Assembly: GCA_025175895.1 (NCBI GenBank)
Contig: CM046004.1
Location: forward strand, 1,364,001 to 1,428,000
DNA length: 64,000 nt
Direction of reading: 5' to 3'
From: Wurfbainia villosa
Lineage: Eukaryota > Streptophyta > Magnoliopsida > Zingiberales > Zingiberaceae
Shown one piece after another: positions 34,817 through 47,800 of the stretch. A model generated the notes under the pieces. The model made no database searches and had not been told where the DNA came from. It saw nothing but the letters and a program-made list of their open reading frames with translations. Positions within the stretch are counted from its first letter, which is position 1, and each line of letters opens with the position of its first letter. The position numbers and the translations under genes are program-made.

Positions 34817-36450
34817 TGTAAGATACGAACAAAAAAAAATAAATAAATAAAATAAAATAATAACTCTTGCTAATTGAGAATCAGCTCATGGAATTTTTAG
34901 GAATTTTTTCCACATTAAAAAGGAGTTCATACGAGGATTTAAGCCTTAATGGGTATTTGGGTTAAACCTAGGTTAGCTTGGGTTAAACTTAGGCAAGACT
35001 TGAGCTAGCTGAACCCATTCCACCGGCTGTTAAAAGCCACTCGAACCCAAATCCGACCCGCATTCGTTTTCGTCGGCTTCCCGATCGCGCATTTCTTCCC
35101 TTCTTCGTCGCCGATTTTTTTTCTGTCGCGATACTTTTCCCGATCGTCGCCTTCTCCGTCGCAAGCAACGATCTCGTTGCCGCCGCCTGGTCGTCAGAGG
35201 TCGTCGGAGGTTTCCTCAAGCAGAATATCACCGAAGGTTGGCCCTCAGCAAGCCGATCTCCCCACCGCAGCTGGATGCGCCAGCTAGTGCTCAGCCGGCC
35301 TCGATTTGGTCGGGTTGTCGTTGCCAAGGACAAGGGGAGCTCGATCCACACTATGCTGATAGATCCTTTGCTCTAGGGCGATTTTCGGTCAAGATCACAA
35401 TTTCATCGAGGCTGATTGCAGTGAGTTCGTCGTCGTCCAGAGTTTGGACAATTGTTGTTTTCACCGTCTCCGATCCAAATCGCCAGTCGCTGGATTGCAT
35501 AGCCGCCTGCCGTCGGTGAGCTATTCCTGTTGGGTTCCGTTCTTCTTCCTTGCGCTTTCATCATCGCCAGTCCTATCGGTCGTTTCTTCCTCCCCGCAGC
35601 TTGATGGGTTCCGGTGAACCATCCCAAGCCGCCTCAAAGAACTCCACGGCTTGATTGCTCCGCCTTCTCCGTCCCTCCCGAGCAGCCCGATTTCCACCAA
35701 TCACGCCACGACTTCACAAAGAACCTTCAAAGATCATCCTGGACAGCTTCCTATTTCGCTTTTATGAGCTTGATCTAGCAATGGTCGCCGATCCATCAAA
35801 TCCAAGCATTTCCCCATCACAGCTGCTTGGATTCGAGTCGCGTGTGTTAGTCGGCAATGATTTGGCACGGAGTGTATGCCATCATTATAACTCCAATTTC
35901 GTAATCTCATTCATACTTTTCTTTGTGAGTTGGAATGAAGTTAAGAGGTTCATTGATTTAAATTTAGTAGTATGTTGTAGGATTGGTGTGCTTGATTCAT
36001 TTCTAGATCAGGGGAGTTGATTGGGACCTTCATATTAGCTGTGTTGGACAGTAGATGAATTTTCATCAGTCGTATTGGTGATGATTCAATCGGATCAAGG
36101 AAGGAGAAGACAACTAGATTTTAAGCTAAGAAATCCAAGTGATAATGGGTTGATCCGTGAGTGTAATAGATAGTGGTTTGTGGTTGGTAAGATGTGTGTA
36201 TGGTGTTTGTGTAGTGACCTATGATTGTTGTCGTATTGCTATGTTTCAGCATAGATTAACTGTGGTGATTTTAATGTGGGATGTGTATTGTACGTGATAC
36301 TCTGTTTATGCCCTGTTATGAGAGCTATGATTGGTTTTGGGTATCAAATTGGGTTAATTGGAGTTTCTACCTCGTAGACGAGGAAAGGATGTGAGTATAG
36401 AAACAATACAGTGTTTAGTTCCTAAGTTTGTTGGATACTTGTACTTAATC
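34817..36450 (+). repeat. 3' LTR of A, part before B
   Basis: Matches 27398-29000 of the 5' LTR and stops within TACTTAATC, where element B enters. The last five bases (36446-36450, TAATC) are B's left target-site duplication. Differences from the 5' LTR are clustered in the GC-rich block (35200-35760). Confidence 0.93.
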
Positions 36451-39400
36451 TGTAAAATACTGCAGAAAAAAAAATATAAAACAAAATAAAATAAAATGTT
36501 GGATAATTGGGAGAATACCCTATGGAATTTTTCAGGAATTTTTAGATATTTTTCTGGATTTAAATGGAGGTCCTATAGATATTTCATGAGGATAAAGTAA
36601 ACAGGCTTTTGTAAAGCCTGTTTAGACTATAATGAGGTGTTAAATTTCTAAATAAATCCGATTCCTTCGTTTCCCGTCGGTTTCTTATCGCGACACACCG
36701 TCAGTCGTTTCTCTGTCGCGCGACCCCTCCCCTTCGTCTCCGGAGCGATCAGAGCCCGATCCCTCTTCCCGATCGCCTTCTCTTCTTCTCATCTTCGCCC
36801 GATCCCTTTCTCTTCCAGCCGCGACCTTTTCTCTGCCGCGCCCCTCTTTTCTCCCGATCGAACACGAGCGCCGCCTTCACCCTCGTGCGCCACGACGCCG
36901 CTGCCACTGCCGATGCCGCCGCGATCTCCTCGGCTCTTCGATCGCCGGCACCCTGCCGCCCACGCGTGCCGCCGCGGCGCTCTCCTCGGCTCTTGATCGT
37001 CGGTACCTGCCACCCGGCCATCCGCAGAGTAGCGCCACGCCGTCGCCGCTCTTCCTTCGATCGACCGCCTCCACAAGCCGCAGCCTGACGCCGCCGAACC
37101 GCCCACCGCCGTCGCCGTGAGATCTCCAATCGGCGGTTGGGGATTTCGCGACGAAACATGCGCCGCTGATCCAGCGAACCCCTTTCCGCTCTTCCCACTT
37201 GCGCCGCCTCGACCCGGCCGCGACCTCCAGACGATGAAATCCCTCCAGACGACGCACAACCGCCTTTTGGTCACCGTCGGAGCACGATCTCAGCTTGTCG
37301 TTGGCCTCTTCTGCAGCTTCGTCGCCGCACTGATCTTTGAAGCAGATGATCTACTACAGCCTATTTCTCCATTGGAAGATGCCACAGATCGGATCGATTC
37401 TTTTGGGTGGTTGTGTCCTGCCCATTTCGCCTCCGGCCGACTCTGTACAGCGAGCCCTCTGCCTCAGTTGTCGATTGCGTGCATCGTCAGAACAACCGGT
37501 CGATCGTCGCTGGAAATAGGGTAAGCTACTGTTATAGCTTGGATTTAAGGAGTTATTCGATTGTTCAAATCTATTGATTTTGGGGGATGTTGATTAAGGT
37601 TTGTAATGGCTTGATTATTTAGTTGTTTAGCTTGGATCGGTGTTTGGGCAATGGTGGAGCTCGGTTTGTTCCGATGAACAGGACAATTGGGGGAAAACGC
37701 CTAGCGGTGAAGATCTGGTCAGTAAGATCTGTTTACCCTTATTGTTTTCAATGGAAATTACTATAAATTGGGTAGTAAGTAAAGATTCAGTTTATCCAGA
37801 GGCTGTGTTGATGAAATTGGAGTAAGTATGTTCAGGTTTGGAAACTTTATCGATATATAAAAATAGATATATGTTGATGCAGCTCGTTTGTGTGTTGTGG
37901 TTGTGATGGTAGGTGGCTGTTGTGGTCGAATCTATTTGGTGGATATAGATTGCTACTACAATGATGGATCATGATGCTTTGAAACGGAAGCTAAGCTAGG
38001 TAAGTTGTGATTTAAGAGCTAATGGTAGAAGATATTCAGTTAGTTGATCGAGATACAAGGTTGATGTAGGATTTGAATTGATCATTGGATATGTGATGGT
38101 ACTTAACTGTATCCTATTGTCACAGGACCTTGATTTGCGATAGATACATGGACGTGAAGATGGATAGCACGGATTACATATCAGGTAGGTAATTTTCCTA
38201 CTGGTCGGGTAGATGTAATGATTTCCAGATTTAGACATAGATATGAACATGTTAGGTGTTCATATTACCTTGACCATGCTCTGTTTATCGTATGCTTGAA
38301 CTTTTCGTTGATATATGTGTGCTCGATTATTGATAACACATATTCCCTAGCATGATCTAGGAGTTACAGATGTGATGTAAGTAGGTCTAACTATTTAGTA
38401 GGGTGTAGATGTTAGAGTACGGAGGATGACCTAAATTATAAATTTGGTAAAAAGGTCCTCTGTAGATAAGTATGACCCTAAATGTAGGACTCGTTCCATA
38501 CCTATATGTTGCATATTTATTTACCAACCACGGGTTGTGTAAATAGTCAGGTGAGTCGTGGACAGTGTGTCGCTACGGACCGATGGTCCTAGCTTGTCGG
38601 ATCGATGAGTGAGTATGACTCTCTACAGGGTAGAGAGTGTACTGATCAATTGGGTGTGACTCTTTGTTGAACAGAGAGTCTAGGGTAGATGTTCTGTATG
38701 TGAGACAGTACCCTCATGTCATTGCATGTATACTGACGACATCGTCTCCCCTTGGGGTTGAGAGAGAGTCGTCAGTCATCCTGCCTCCCAGGTTACTTCC
38801 AGAGGAGTAACTGGTGTGAGGGCATAGCATTTGTTGTGCCGCACTCTACCATTATTGACGATGGTAGTTGGAGTTGCGTGCAGTTGTCCTGGGTGCGTGG
38901 TACTCGACCACTCATTAGTAGTGTTAGTCGGAGTGACCAGCAGCAGGGACCCCCGTTGCGTAGCGAGCTACTTACGCTCATATGCTACTTGATCATACTA
39001 CCCAACTCGGTCACTCGAGAGTGGTGGCGGCTGGAGTCGGGATAGTTATCATGTCATGCCACCTAGGCCACACTGGGGTCGTGGTAGCGAGTAGGGGTGA
39101 GCAGGCATGACCATGCATGTCATTATTGCCGTATCATACGGTTGTTTTGCATATGATTATATATATATACATACCTGCTTGTATATATATATATATGGAT
39201 GATGGTGATTAGTATACATACAGATACAGTCTATATGTATACTCACTTTGATGATGCATTTGTATGTACTATGCCTGTTGCATTTGTTTGTACATATTCA
39301 TACATGCTATTGCATATTCCTGTATGGTAGTAGGTTGATATTTGTATACCTATCTGATATTCACAGTGATACTCTTGACTCAGGTTAGGATATTGTGTTA

Positions 39401-40065
39401 GTACTATACTGTTATACCCTATGATGTGATTATATGCCCAGATTGGATCAGGATAGAGTAGCTGACTGCCAGGTATGTCAGCATCGTTGATGTTCAGTTT
39501 ATTTAGTATATGCATGCATATCTATAGTTATGCTGATGTATACTTGTTATGCAGTAGATTAAATCTGTTGAATGACATGTAATATCGATATATTTACATG
39601 TTTTCTCCGATAACTCTTTGAGTTTTACTCACCACCTCCGACCACGGTTTTTCTCCGCCCAGTGTAATGTAGACGACTTCGTGATGACTTGGAGCTGCAC
39701 CGACCGATCCATCCCATCTCTGTTTTTCGAGTCTCCCGAGGAGTTAGTTTTTGGTTATGTATGGACTTGTTTATGTGTTATGGATTTTGGTCCTATGTCA
39801 TGGACCCTTGTTTTGTTATGGACTTTGTCGTGATGTCGTCGTTTTATTTACGGTTTTATTACTGTGGACTTGTCAGGTGGTGTACACCTGCATATTTTGT
39901 TATCTATGTTGTGGGTATGGGGGTTTTCATTTCCGCTGCTATTAGTATGTTATATTATGTTGTTGTTGTGGGCCTACGGGCCTTGTATTAACCCGAAATG
40001 TTGCCACGTACAGGGGAGATGCTGTCCGTTTGATTTTCGGCTCGGCATGCTCTCGGGGCGTGACA
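36451..40065 (+). repeat. 5' LTR of element B (3.6 kb)
   Basis: Begins TGTAAAATACTGCAG and ends CTCTCGGGGCGTGACA. The GC-rich block is 36660-37530 and ends in a donor-like ATAGGGTAAGC near 37519. A 3' splice-like TGTCACAG lies near 38124, followed by ATCAGGTAGGTAA near 38180. Stem-loops are at 38790-39087, and a TA-rich microsatellite at about 39155-39200. The arginine-rich frames on the opposite strand (36749-37274) reflect GC-rich composition and are not genes. Confidence 0.93.
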
Positions 40066-40072
40066 ACTTTAG

Positions 40073-40085
40073 TGGTATCAGAGCC
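40073..40085 (+). other. Primer binding site 1 of B
   Basis: TGGTATCAGAGCC, 7 bases after the LTR end. It is the intact initiator-Met tRNA primer site. What follows (40086-40310) resembles the interior of a small TRIM-type element, not the gypsy leader, and ends in a G-rich tract. Confidence 0.88.
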
Positions 40086-40310
40086 ATGATCCATGTCAAA
40101 CCATGAACCTTGAACGAAGGAAGTGGAGCTCCCATGTCCGGATCTAGAGAACCAAACACCAGGCGTGAAGTCCAGCTGGGTCAGGAGGACCAGACAGTTG
40201 ACAGGAAGTCTTGGTGGGTTGAAGATCGGACATCAAGCAGAGGAAGTCCTTCGATGAGGGATAGGCTTGAGGGGGAGCTCAATGTGGTCCTTCGTTTGAG
40301 GGGGGGGGAT

Positions 40311-40509
40311 TGTTGAGAGTATTGGGAATACAATCAAAGTCCCACATTGGTAAGACATGGAAAAAATCATGTGCATATAAGATGAAATGATATCTCCATT
40401 GGTATGAGGCCTTTTGGGTAGAGCCCAAAAACAAAACCATGAGGGCTTAGGCCCAAAGTGGACAATATCATACCATTGTGGAGATATGTGAATCTTATAG
40501 GCACTAACA
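40311..40509 (+). mobile_element. TRIM-like short LTR inside B's leader
   Basis: A 199 bp unit starting TGTTGAGAGTATTGGG and ending AGGCACTAACA. It contains AAAGTCCCACATTGG, ATGAGGCCTTTTGGG and TGGACAATATCATACCATTG, wording I recognise from short plant TRIM or copia-type LTRs. It is preceded by a purine tract (GAGGGGGGGGGA) and followed by a second primer site. The flanks (GGGAT and ATTGG) do not form a target-site duplication, so it is not a simple solo-LTR insertion. Confidence 0.7.
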
Positions 40510-40511
40510 AT

Positions 40512-40524
40512 TGGTATCAGAGCC
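40512..40524 (+). other. Primer binding site 2 in B's leader
   Basis: A second perfect TGGTATCAGAGCC, two bases after the TRIM-like LTR, at the spacing expected for that LTR. B thus has two tandem primer sites 439 bases apart. Confidence 0.85.
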
Positions 40525-43500
40525 CAAGGTTCTGCGATGCCATATCATGTTATTTTTGAGTCGAGTCTTGGATTCTCAGGAGTTGATTTATTCGGTTTTG
40601 GTTTTCTGAGATGAGATGGACAGTGGCCTGAGCTCCAAGCAGCACGAGGTAAGAATTCCTGAAAAACTTATGGTTTAGTAGATATTTATCTAAACTTGAT
40701 TAGTAGGTGTATACAATATAATTATGACACCTGTGCAGACTTGTAGTTGGGGTCGTCCACCGAGGCGACCAACCAGAGTGACCTTTAGGGTTTATACTCT
40801 CGGTTATGTTGGCTATGCATTTAGATGCTTATACCAGGAAATAACCTATAGTGTGTTGGTTATTATTCGTAACCGTGGTATGGGTTGACCACGGGAACGA
40901 CCTGTTGAGTCTGTGAGTCTTGAACCTGTGTCGAGGAGGTGATTTACCTCTGAGAGCCGACTGATACCGAGTCGGAAAATAGGGGCCAAGTCGTCACATT
41001 CATTATGGAAATCAGAGACTACAGCCTTAGAGATTTCCACTAACTGTGCTAGTCAGATCATTACCTGTGGGTAATGAACAAACTTGTAGACTATTTGTGA
41101 TGTAGATAGCGGAAGGCTAGGTTACGGTGTTTCATAGGGATTTTATCCCTGAGTTGTTCGTACTGAGTTGTATAACTTTGAGAGTACTTTTAAGTACTTA
41201 ACTCATGTTATACCGAGAAAGAAGAATTGTTTGCATACCATTATCGGGATCAAGCCAGTATTTGGTGATAAATACAGAACATAATCTTCGGGAAATAATA
41301 TATCACTTGATCATGGATTAGTGATGTTGAAAGAGTGTATTTTCCCGTGTCACTTTTAGTGACACACTGTAAGGAATTCTTGAGCTTCAAAAAAAAAGGG
41401 GTGCTCGGTTAGTAACAGTGTACTGAGCAGAGTCATGAGACTTGCAGAGGTTACGACCACCTAATAGCTCAAGAAGATGAATGAATATTTTAAGCCACCT
41501 ACGATTGTTGGCTTACTATTGGATTAAGATGACGGGATCTTCTACCAGATCTTGCCGGAAGACGTTGGATTGAGACAGGAGTTTGGGAATGACTCCGTAT
41601 AAGTGTTTAGGAGATGAATATCGATAAGCAGATATTGCAAGTCAGATATTGGAGAAAGAAGCCTCCGAATGTTGGACAAAAGGAGCAAGATCGGAGTTAT
41701 AGGCTTTGAGCTATTTTCCGATTATAGAAGACCAACTGCAGATCATCAGGATGTTCTCGTGAATATCAGCAAAATCAGAACAAAGACTCCGAAGGAATTG
41801 TGTGCGTGCAGTGCAGATCACGAAGACATGCGAAGTCAGATATCCGTTGGGGTAGTTCAGATGTTGCTATTGTGAGCAACCAGTACAGTGGAGGAGGTGT
41901 ACTTTGAAGACTCAGTTGAAGACTATCGATGGTGTTCCAGGAGGAAGATGCATCATCTCGACAGCAGACGTCGACACCGAAGATTGGGTTATTTCGTCAG
42001 CAGCGACCTACTACCTCAGGCATGGTTGGAGTTCCTTGATACTCCCCTACAACGGATATCAGCACAGAAGCAGCATCAACAAAGACATCATAGAAGATTG
42101 AGACAACAAAGATTACCTCGGATGTGATTTGATTAGTACATGCAGGAGAGAGAGTATACGCGAATGGTCGATTTATTCGATGATTCTATAGTTGCAGTTC
42201 GTAGGATTAAGGGATGGATCAGATGATCTAGAAAAAAAAAATCCCCGAGGCATTTGTCGTAGAAATGCGACCGCTTTGTCGCGGACTGTTGAATCTGATC
42301 TTTTCTCTTCGGAGAAAGGTCGAGACCTATGTGGAGCCTTTTGGATCGGATCAACATATATTTGATCGTTCAGGGTATTACTCTAGTTTTACCCTCTGGA
42401 TTAATATATTGAGAGATACTTGTAGTTTACGGGTATCTTAGTCTAGAACATTCTTTGTTTGGAGTGGAAGGGTCCTTTACATCGACTTGTAGGTCGGTGG
42501 TATCTCCACCGTTAGGTGAGAAGTGGACCAGCAATTAAGAAGTTAAGGGATGCCCTTAGACTTGGATAGACATACTTTTTCTGTAGACATATCCTTACGG
42601 ATGGTCAAATTGTTGAGAGTATGGTATGATTATGTATCTAAGAGGTGTGTATAATCCGAGAGCCTTCGGATGTAGTTTCTGATGAACTCCTAGGCTTGCC
42701 GCTGCATAGGCAAGTGGAGTAGGCGATCGAAATGATTGCGAAAATAGTTCTGGTATCGAAGATCACATACCGAGTGATAGTGTTGTTTAGATCAGCATTG
42801 TTAAACACTATAGAAATTGGAAGAATGTGAGTTGCGATTATAGGAGATGTTGGAGGGGATATTTATCTATCCCAGTATTCCTCCTTGAGAAGGATCCAGA
42901 ACTCTTTATTGAAAGAGGGATGAACCTTTGAAATTATGCATCGATTATCGAAGATGGAATGCGATAATTGTTGAAAGTGAATATCCTCCGTTGGGGATAG
43001 ATGATCTGTTTAGATCGAGAAAGGACACACATGTATACTCTAGGATCGATTTACAACTGGAGGTTTGATATTGTAGTGACATGGTGTCATACAATCATCA
43101 TTGTCGTTGTGATGATTAATATATATCATCAGCTTAGAGAAAAGGGGATGCAGGTGTGTGGAGGCGACAATTTCATACTTTATGAATTGTATGAATTTTG
43201 ATTAAGTTGCTAGACTAATTAACGATTTAGTCATCATTAGATTTGAGAATCGTGTATCACGGACACGATTGGATCAGTTGTGGTTGTTGGAGTCGCGTAA
43301 CCTGACCACTGTTGATTGTGGTAGTTGGAGTTGCGCACTCGACCACCGTAGATGGTGGTTTGCCTTGTATGGTTTGGTTATGTGGATAGAATGTCTTAGC
43401 ATTACTATACCGCAGTTTGTTGACAAAGATGATGTTGTAAATCATTTAGTGAAGTGGTGAAACCATTTACAGACCTAGATGGTTAACTTTTACATGAGTA

Positions 43501-44845
43501 TTATTTAATCCTTAGGAGTGGATAAAGGATGATGTATGCGTAGATGTCGTTTGAGGATCGGAGCGATTCCGTCTGATTGAATGAGACATATCTTATGCCT
43601 CGTCAGTTAAGAAACTACGAGATAGTCATCATATACATGATGTGACTTTAGTAGTTATTATGCGGATTTATGGATATATGGAGCATGAATGCTCATGGGA
43701 TTTTAACTAACTCGGGTAGCTAGTATAAAGTTCTTTGGAGCAAATAGTTGTAATTTGCGAGAGTTGATCGCTATAGTCTCGCACTTACAGTGTGTGGTGG
43801 AGTGAAATTTTTGGATGACGGATGGACTTCTCTTTTGAGAAGATAATTTCGCCTCTCGATAAGGATAGTGTGTTCGGACACTGTCGATGGAAGGAAGAGT
43901 TGCTCTGAGAACATCATTCGGGATGGGCTTTATACCTTGGTGAGGTACTTCGGATATCAGAGTTGAAAACGTTTGTATTGGTGGAACGGTATAAAGAGAA
44001 ATATAGCAGATTTTGCTGCTCGATGTTTAGTATGCCAGTAGGTGAAGGCTGAACATCAGAAACCCGCTGGATTGCTCCGGAAAATATCGATTTTCGGAAT
44101 GGAAGTGGGAGCATATCACTATTGATTTCGTTACGGGGTTGCCTAGAACCGTAAAGGCGTGATGCGATTTGGGTGATTGTGGATCAGCACCAAATCATCT
44201 CGTTTCCTTCCTACTCGTGGGTCGTACTCGTTGGGCCATACGACAGCGTTGTATTACCAAAAGATTATCAGATTGCGTGGGGGTACTTTTAAGTACCATA
44301 TCGGATAGAGATTCGCGATTTTACCTTGCGATTTTGACAGGGTCTGCACCAGACTATGGGCACAGAGCTTCAGCTTAGTGCAACATTTCATCCGCGGACT
44401 GATGGACTGTCTGAGCATGACATTCAAACGTTGGAGGATCTATTCAGATCTTGTGTCGTGGATTATGGAGGTGTAGCTTATCGGTTGGCTTTACCTTCGA
44501 CACTTGCGGGTGCTCACAACGTATTTCCTATTTTTATACTAAGGAAATACATGTCGCATGTTGATTATGTTCTGAAAGAGGTTTCGAATTCTACCTCAGT
44601 CTAATGCGACTTAAGAGAAGATTCCAAGGTGGAGATTGGGTCGCAAGGAACGATGGAGAACAAGACCATCCGACTCGTAAAAGTTGGATGACAGTATCCG
44701 ACTGATGAGGAGACTACATGGGAGCTGGAAGATACTATCCGAGCTCGATATCCTTATTTGTTCACTTGAGACATGTAGTAGTTCAAGAAATTTCTTGAGT
44801 TGGTTCTTATATTTAAGTACGAAATTTGGGGACCAAATTTTTATA
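40525..44845 (+). pseudogene. Degraded gag-pol of element B
   Basis: Colinear with A's interior but slightly better kept. The reverse transcriptase motif C-I-D-Y-R, then W-N and I-D-D-L reads through without a stop at about 42938-43010. An integrase piece at 44356-44604 has STFHP-like ATFHPRTDG, then SEHDIQTLEDL, and jumps directly to YRLALPSTLAG and LRKY, so about 100 residues of the integrase C-terminal domain are deleted between them. A stem-loop block resembling the LTR arrays lies within pol at 43270-43360. Stops and frameshifts disable the protein. Confidence 0.78.
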
Positions 44846-44857
44846 AGTGGGGGAGAA
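44846..44857 (+). other. Polypurine tract of B
   Basis: AGTGGGGGAGAA directly before TGTAAAATACTGCAG. It is identical to A's tract although the adjoining U3 sequences differ. Confidence 0.88.
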
Positions 44858-47800
44858 TGTAAAATACTGCAGAAAAAAAAAATATAAAACAAAATAAAAT
44901 AAAATGTTGGATAATTGGGAGAATACCCTATGGAATTTTCCAGGAATTTTTAGATATTTTTCTGGATTTAAATGGAGGTCCTATAGATATTTCATGAGGA
45001 TAAAGTAAACAGGCTTTTGTAAAGCCTGTTTAGACTATAATGAGGTGTTAAATTTCTAAATAAATCCGATTCCTTCGTTTCCCGTCGGTTTCTTATCGCG
45101 ACACACCGTCGGTCGTTTCTCTGTCGCGCGACCCCTCCCCTTCGTCTCCGGAGCGATCAGAGCCCGATCCCTCTTCCCGATCGCCTTCTCTTCTTCTCAT
45201 CTTCGCCCGATCCCTTTCTCTTCCAGCCGCGACCTTTTCTCTGCCGCGCCCCTCTTTTCTCCCGATCGAACACGAGCGCCGCCTTCACCCTCGTGCGCCA
45301 CGATGCCGCTGCCACTGCCGATGCCGCCGCGATCTCCTCGGCTCTTCGATCGCCGACACCCCAAGCCAGTCGCCACACCATGGTCGCTGTCGCCGCGCGC
45401 TCTCCTCGGCTCTTCGATCGCCGGTGCCCTAAGCCAGCCGGTCACGCAGAGGGTAGCGCCCACGCCGTCGTCGCTCTTCCTTCGACTGATCTGCCTCCAC
45501 AAGCTGCACGCTGCGCGGCCGCCGAACCGCCCCACCGTCGCTTCGTCGGAGATCTCCAATCGAGCAGTTGGGGATTTCGCGAGCAACAGTGCCGCCTGAT
45601 CCAGGCGAACCCCTTTCCCTGCTCTTCCCACTTGCCGCCGCCTCTGACCAGCCGCTGCCGGACGACCTCCAGACGATGAAATCCCTCCAGACGACGCACA
45701 ACCGCCTTTTGGTCACCGTCGGAGCACGATCTCAGCTTGTCGTTGGCCTCTTCTGCAGCTTCGTCGCCGCACTGATCTTTGAAGCAGATGATCTACTACA
45801 GCCTATTTCTCCATTGGAAGATGCCACAAATCGGATCGATTCTTTTGGGTGGTTGTGTCCTGCCCATTTCGCCTCCGTAGACAAATGAGCCCTCTCGCCT
45901 CGGGCTTGTCGATTGCGTGCATCGTCAGAACAACCGGTCGATCGTCGCTGGAAATAGGGTAAGCTACTGTTATAGCTTGGATTTAAGGAGTTATTCGATT
46001 GTTCAAATCTATTGATTTTGGTGGATGTTGATTAAGGTTTGTAATGGCTTGATTATTTAGTTGTTTAGCTTGGATCGGTGTTTGGGCAATGGTGGAGCTC
46101 GGTTTGTTCCGATGAACAGGACAATTGGGGGAAAACGCCTAGCGGTGAAGATCTGGTCAGTAAGATCTGTTTACCCTTATTGTTTTCAATGGAAATTATT
46201 ATAAATTGGGTAGTAAGTAAAGATTGCTTTATCCAGAGGTCGTGGTTGATGAAATTGGAGTAAGTATGTTCAGGTTTGGAAACTTTATCGATATATAAAA
46301 ATATATATATGTTGATGCAGCTCGTTTGTGTGTTGTGGTTGTGATGGTAGGTGGCTGTTGTGGTCGAATCTATTTGGTGGATATAGATTGCTACTACAAT
46401 GATGGATCATGATGCTTTGAAACGGAAGCTAAGCTAGGTAAGTTGTGATTTAAGAGCTAATGGTAGAAGATATTCAGTTAGTTGATCGAGATACAAGGTT
46501 AATGTAGGATTTGAATTGATCATTGGATATGTGATGGTACTTAACTGTATCCTATTGTCACAGGACCTTGATTTGCGATAGATACATGGACGTGAAGATG
46601 GATAGCACGGATTACATATCAGGTAGGTAATTTTCCTACTGGTCGGGTAGATGTATTGATTTCCAGATTTAGACATAGATATGAACATGTTAGGTGTTCA
46701 TATTACCTTGACCATGCTCTGTTTATCGTATGCTTGAACTTTTCGTTGATATATATGTGTGCTCGATTATTGATAACACATATTCCCTAGCATGATCTAG
46801 GAGTTACAGATGTGATGTAAGTAGGTCTAACTGTTTAGTAGGGTGTAGATGTTAGAGTACGGAGGATGACCTAAATTATAAATTTGGTAAAAAGGTCCTC
46901 TGTATATAAGTATGACCCTAAATGTAGGACTCATTCCATACTTATATGTTGCATATTTATTTACCAACCACGGGTTGTGTAAATAGTCAGGTGAGTCGTA
47001 GACAGTGTGTCGCTACGGACCGATGGTCCTAGCTTGTCAGGATCAGATGAGTATGACTCTCTACGTGTAGAGAGTGTATCGATCAATGGGTGTGACTCTT
47101 TGAACAGAGAGTCTAGGGTAGATGTCTCAGATGTGAGACAAGACTCATGTCATTGCATGTACACCGACGACATCGCCTCCCTTGGGGTTGAGAGAGAGTC
47201 GCTATCCTCGCCTCCCGTGTTACTTCCAGAGGAGTAATCGTGTGAGGGCATAGCATTTGTTGCCGCACTCTACCATTATTGACGATGGTAGTTGGAGTTG
47301 CGCCTGTCTCTGGTGCGTGGTACTCGACCACTCATTAGTAGTGTTAGTCGGAGTGACCAGAGTGGACCCGCTATGAGCGAGCTACTTACGCTCATATGCT
47401 ACTTGATCATACTACCCAACTCGGCCACCGAGAGTGGTGGCGGCCGAGTCGGGATAGTTGTCATGTCGCGGCCACCTAGGCCACAATCGGGTCGTGGGTA
47501 GCGAGTAGGGGTGAGCAGCATGACCATGCATGTTGCATTGCCGATCATACTGTTTTGCATATGATTATATATATATATACATAGCCGCTTGTATATATAT
47601 ATATATGGATGATGGTGATTAGTATACATACGACATACTATATGTATACTCACTTTAATGATGCATTTGTATGTACTATGCCCATTTGCATTTGTTTGTA
47701 CATATTCATACATGCTATTGCATATTCTGTATGGTAGTAGGTTGATATTTGTATACCTATCGATATTCACAAGTGATACTCTTGACTCAAAGTTAGGATA

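Noticed and set aside
36749..37274. Overlapping arginine-rich frames of 120-160 codons on the minus strand (and at 45157-45716)
   Set aside because: They lie antisense in the GC-rich block of B's LTRs, differ between sister LTRs and have no domain. They are composition effects.
40311..40509. Cassandra-type TRIM with an embedded 5S rRNA gene
   Set aside because: The short LTR has no 5S-like internal promoter boxes. Only the generic TRIM/copia-like wording is present.
40311..40524. Simple solo-LTR insertion of a TRIM
   Set aside because: The 5-base flanks GGGAT and ATTGG do not match, and a purine tract and primer site adjoin it, so recombination is the better reading.
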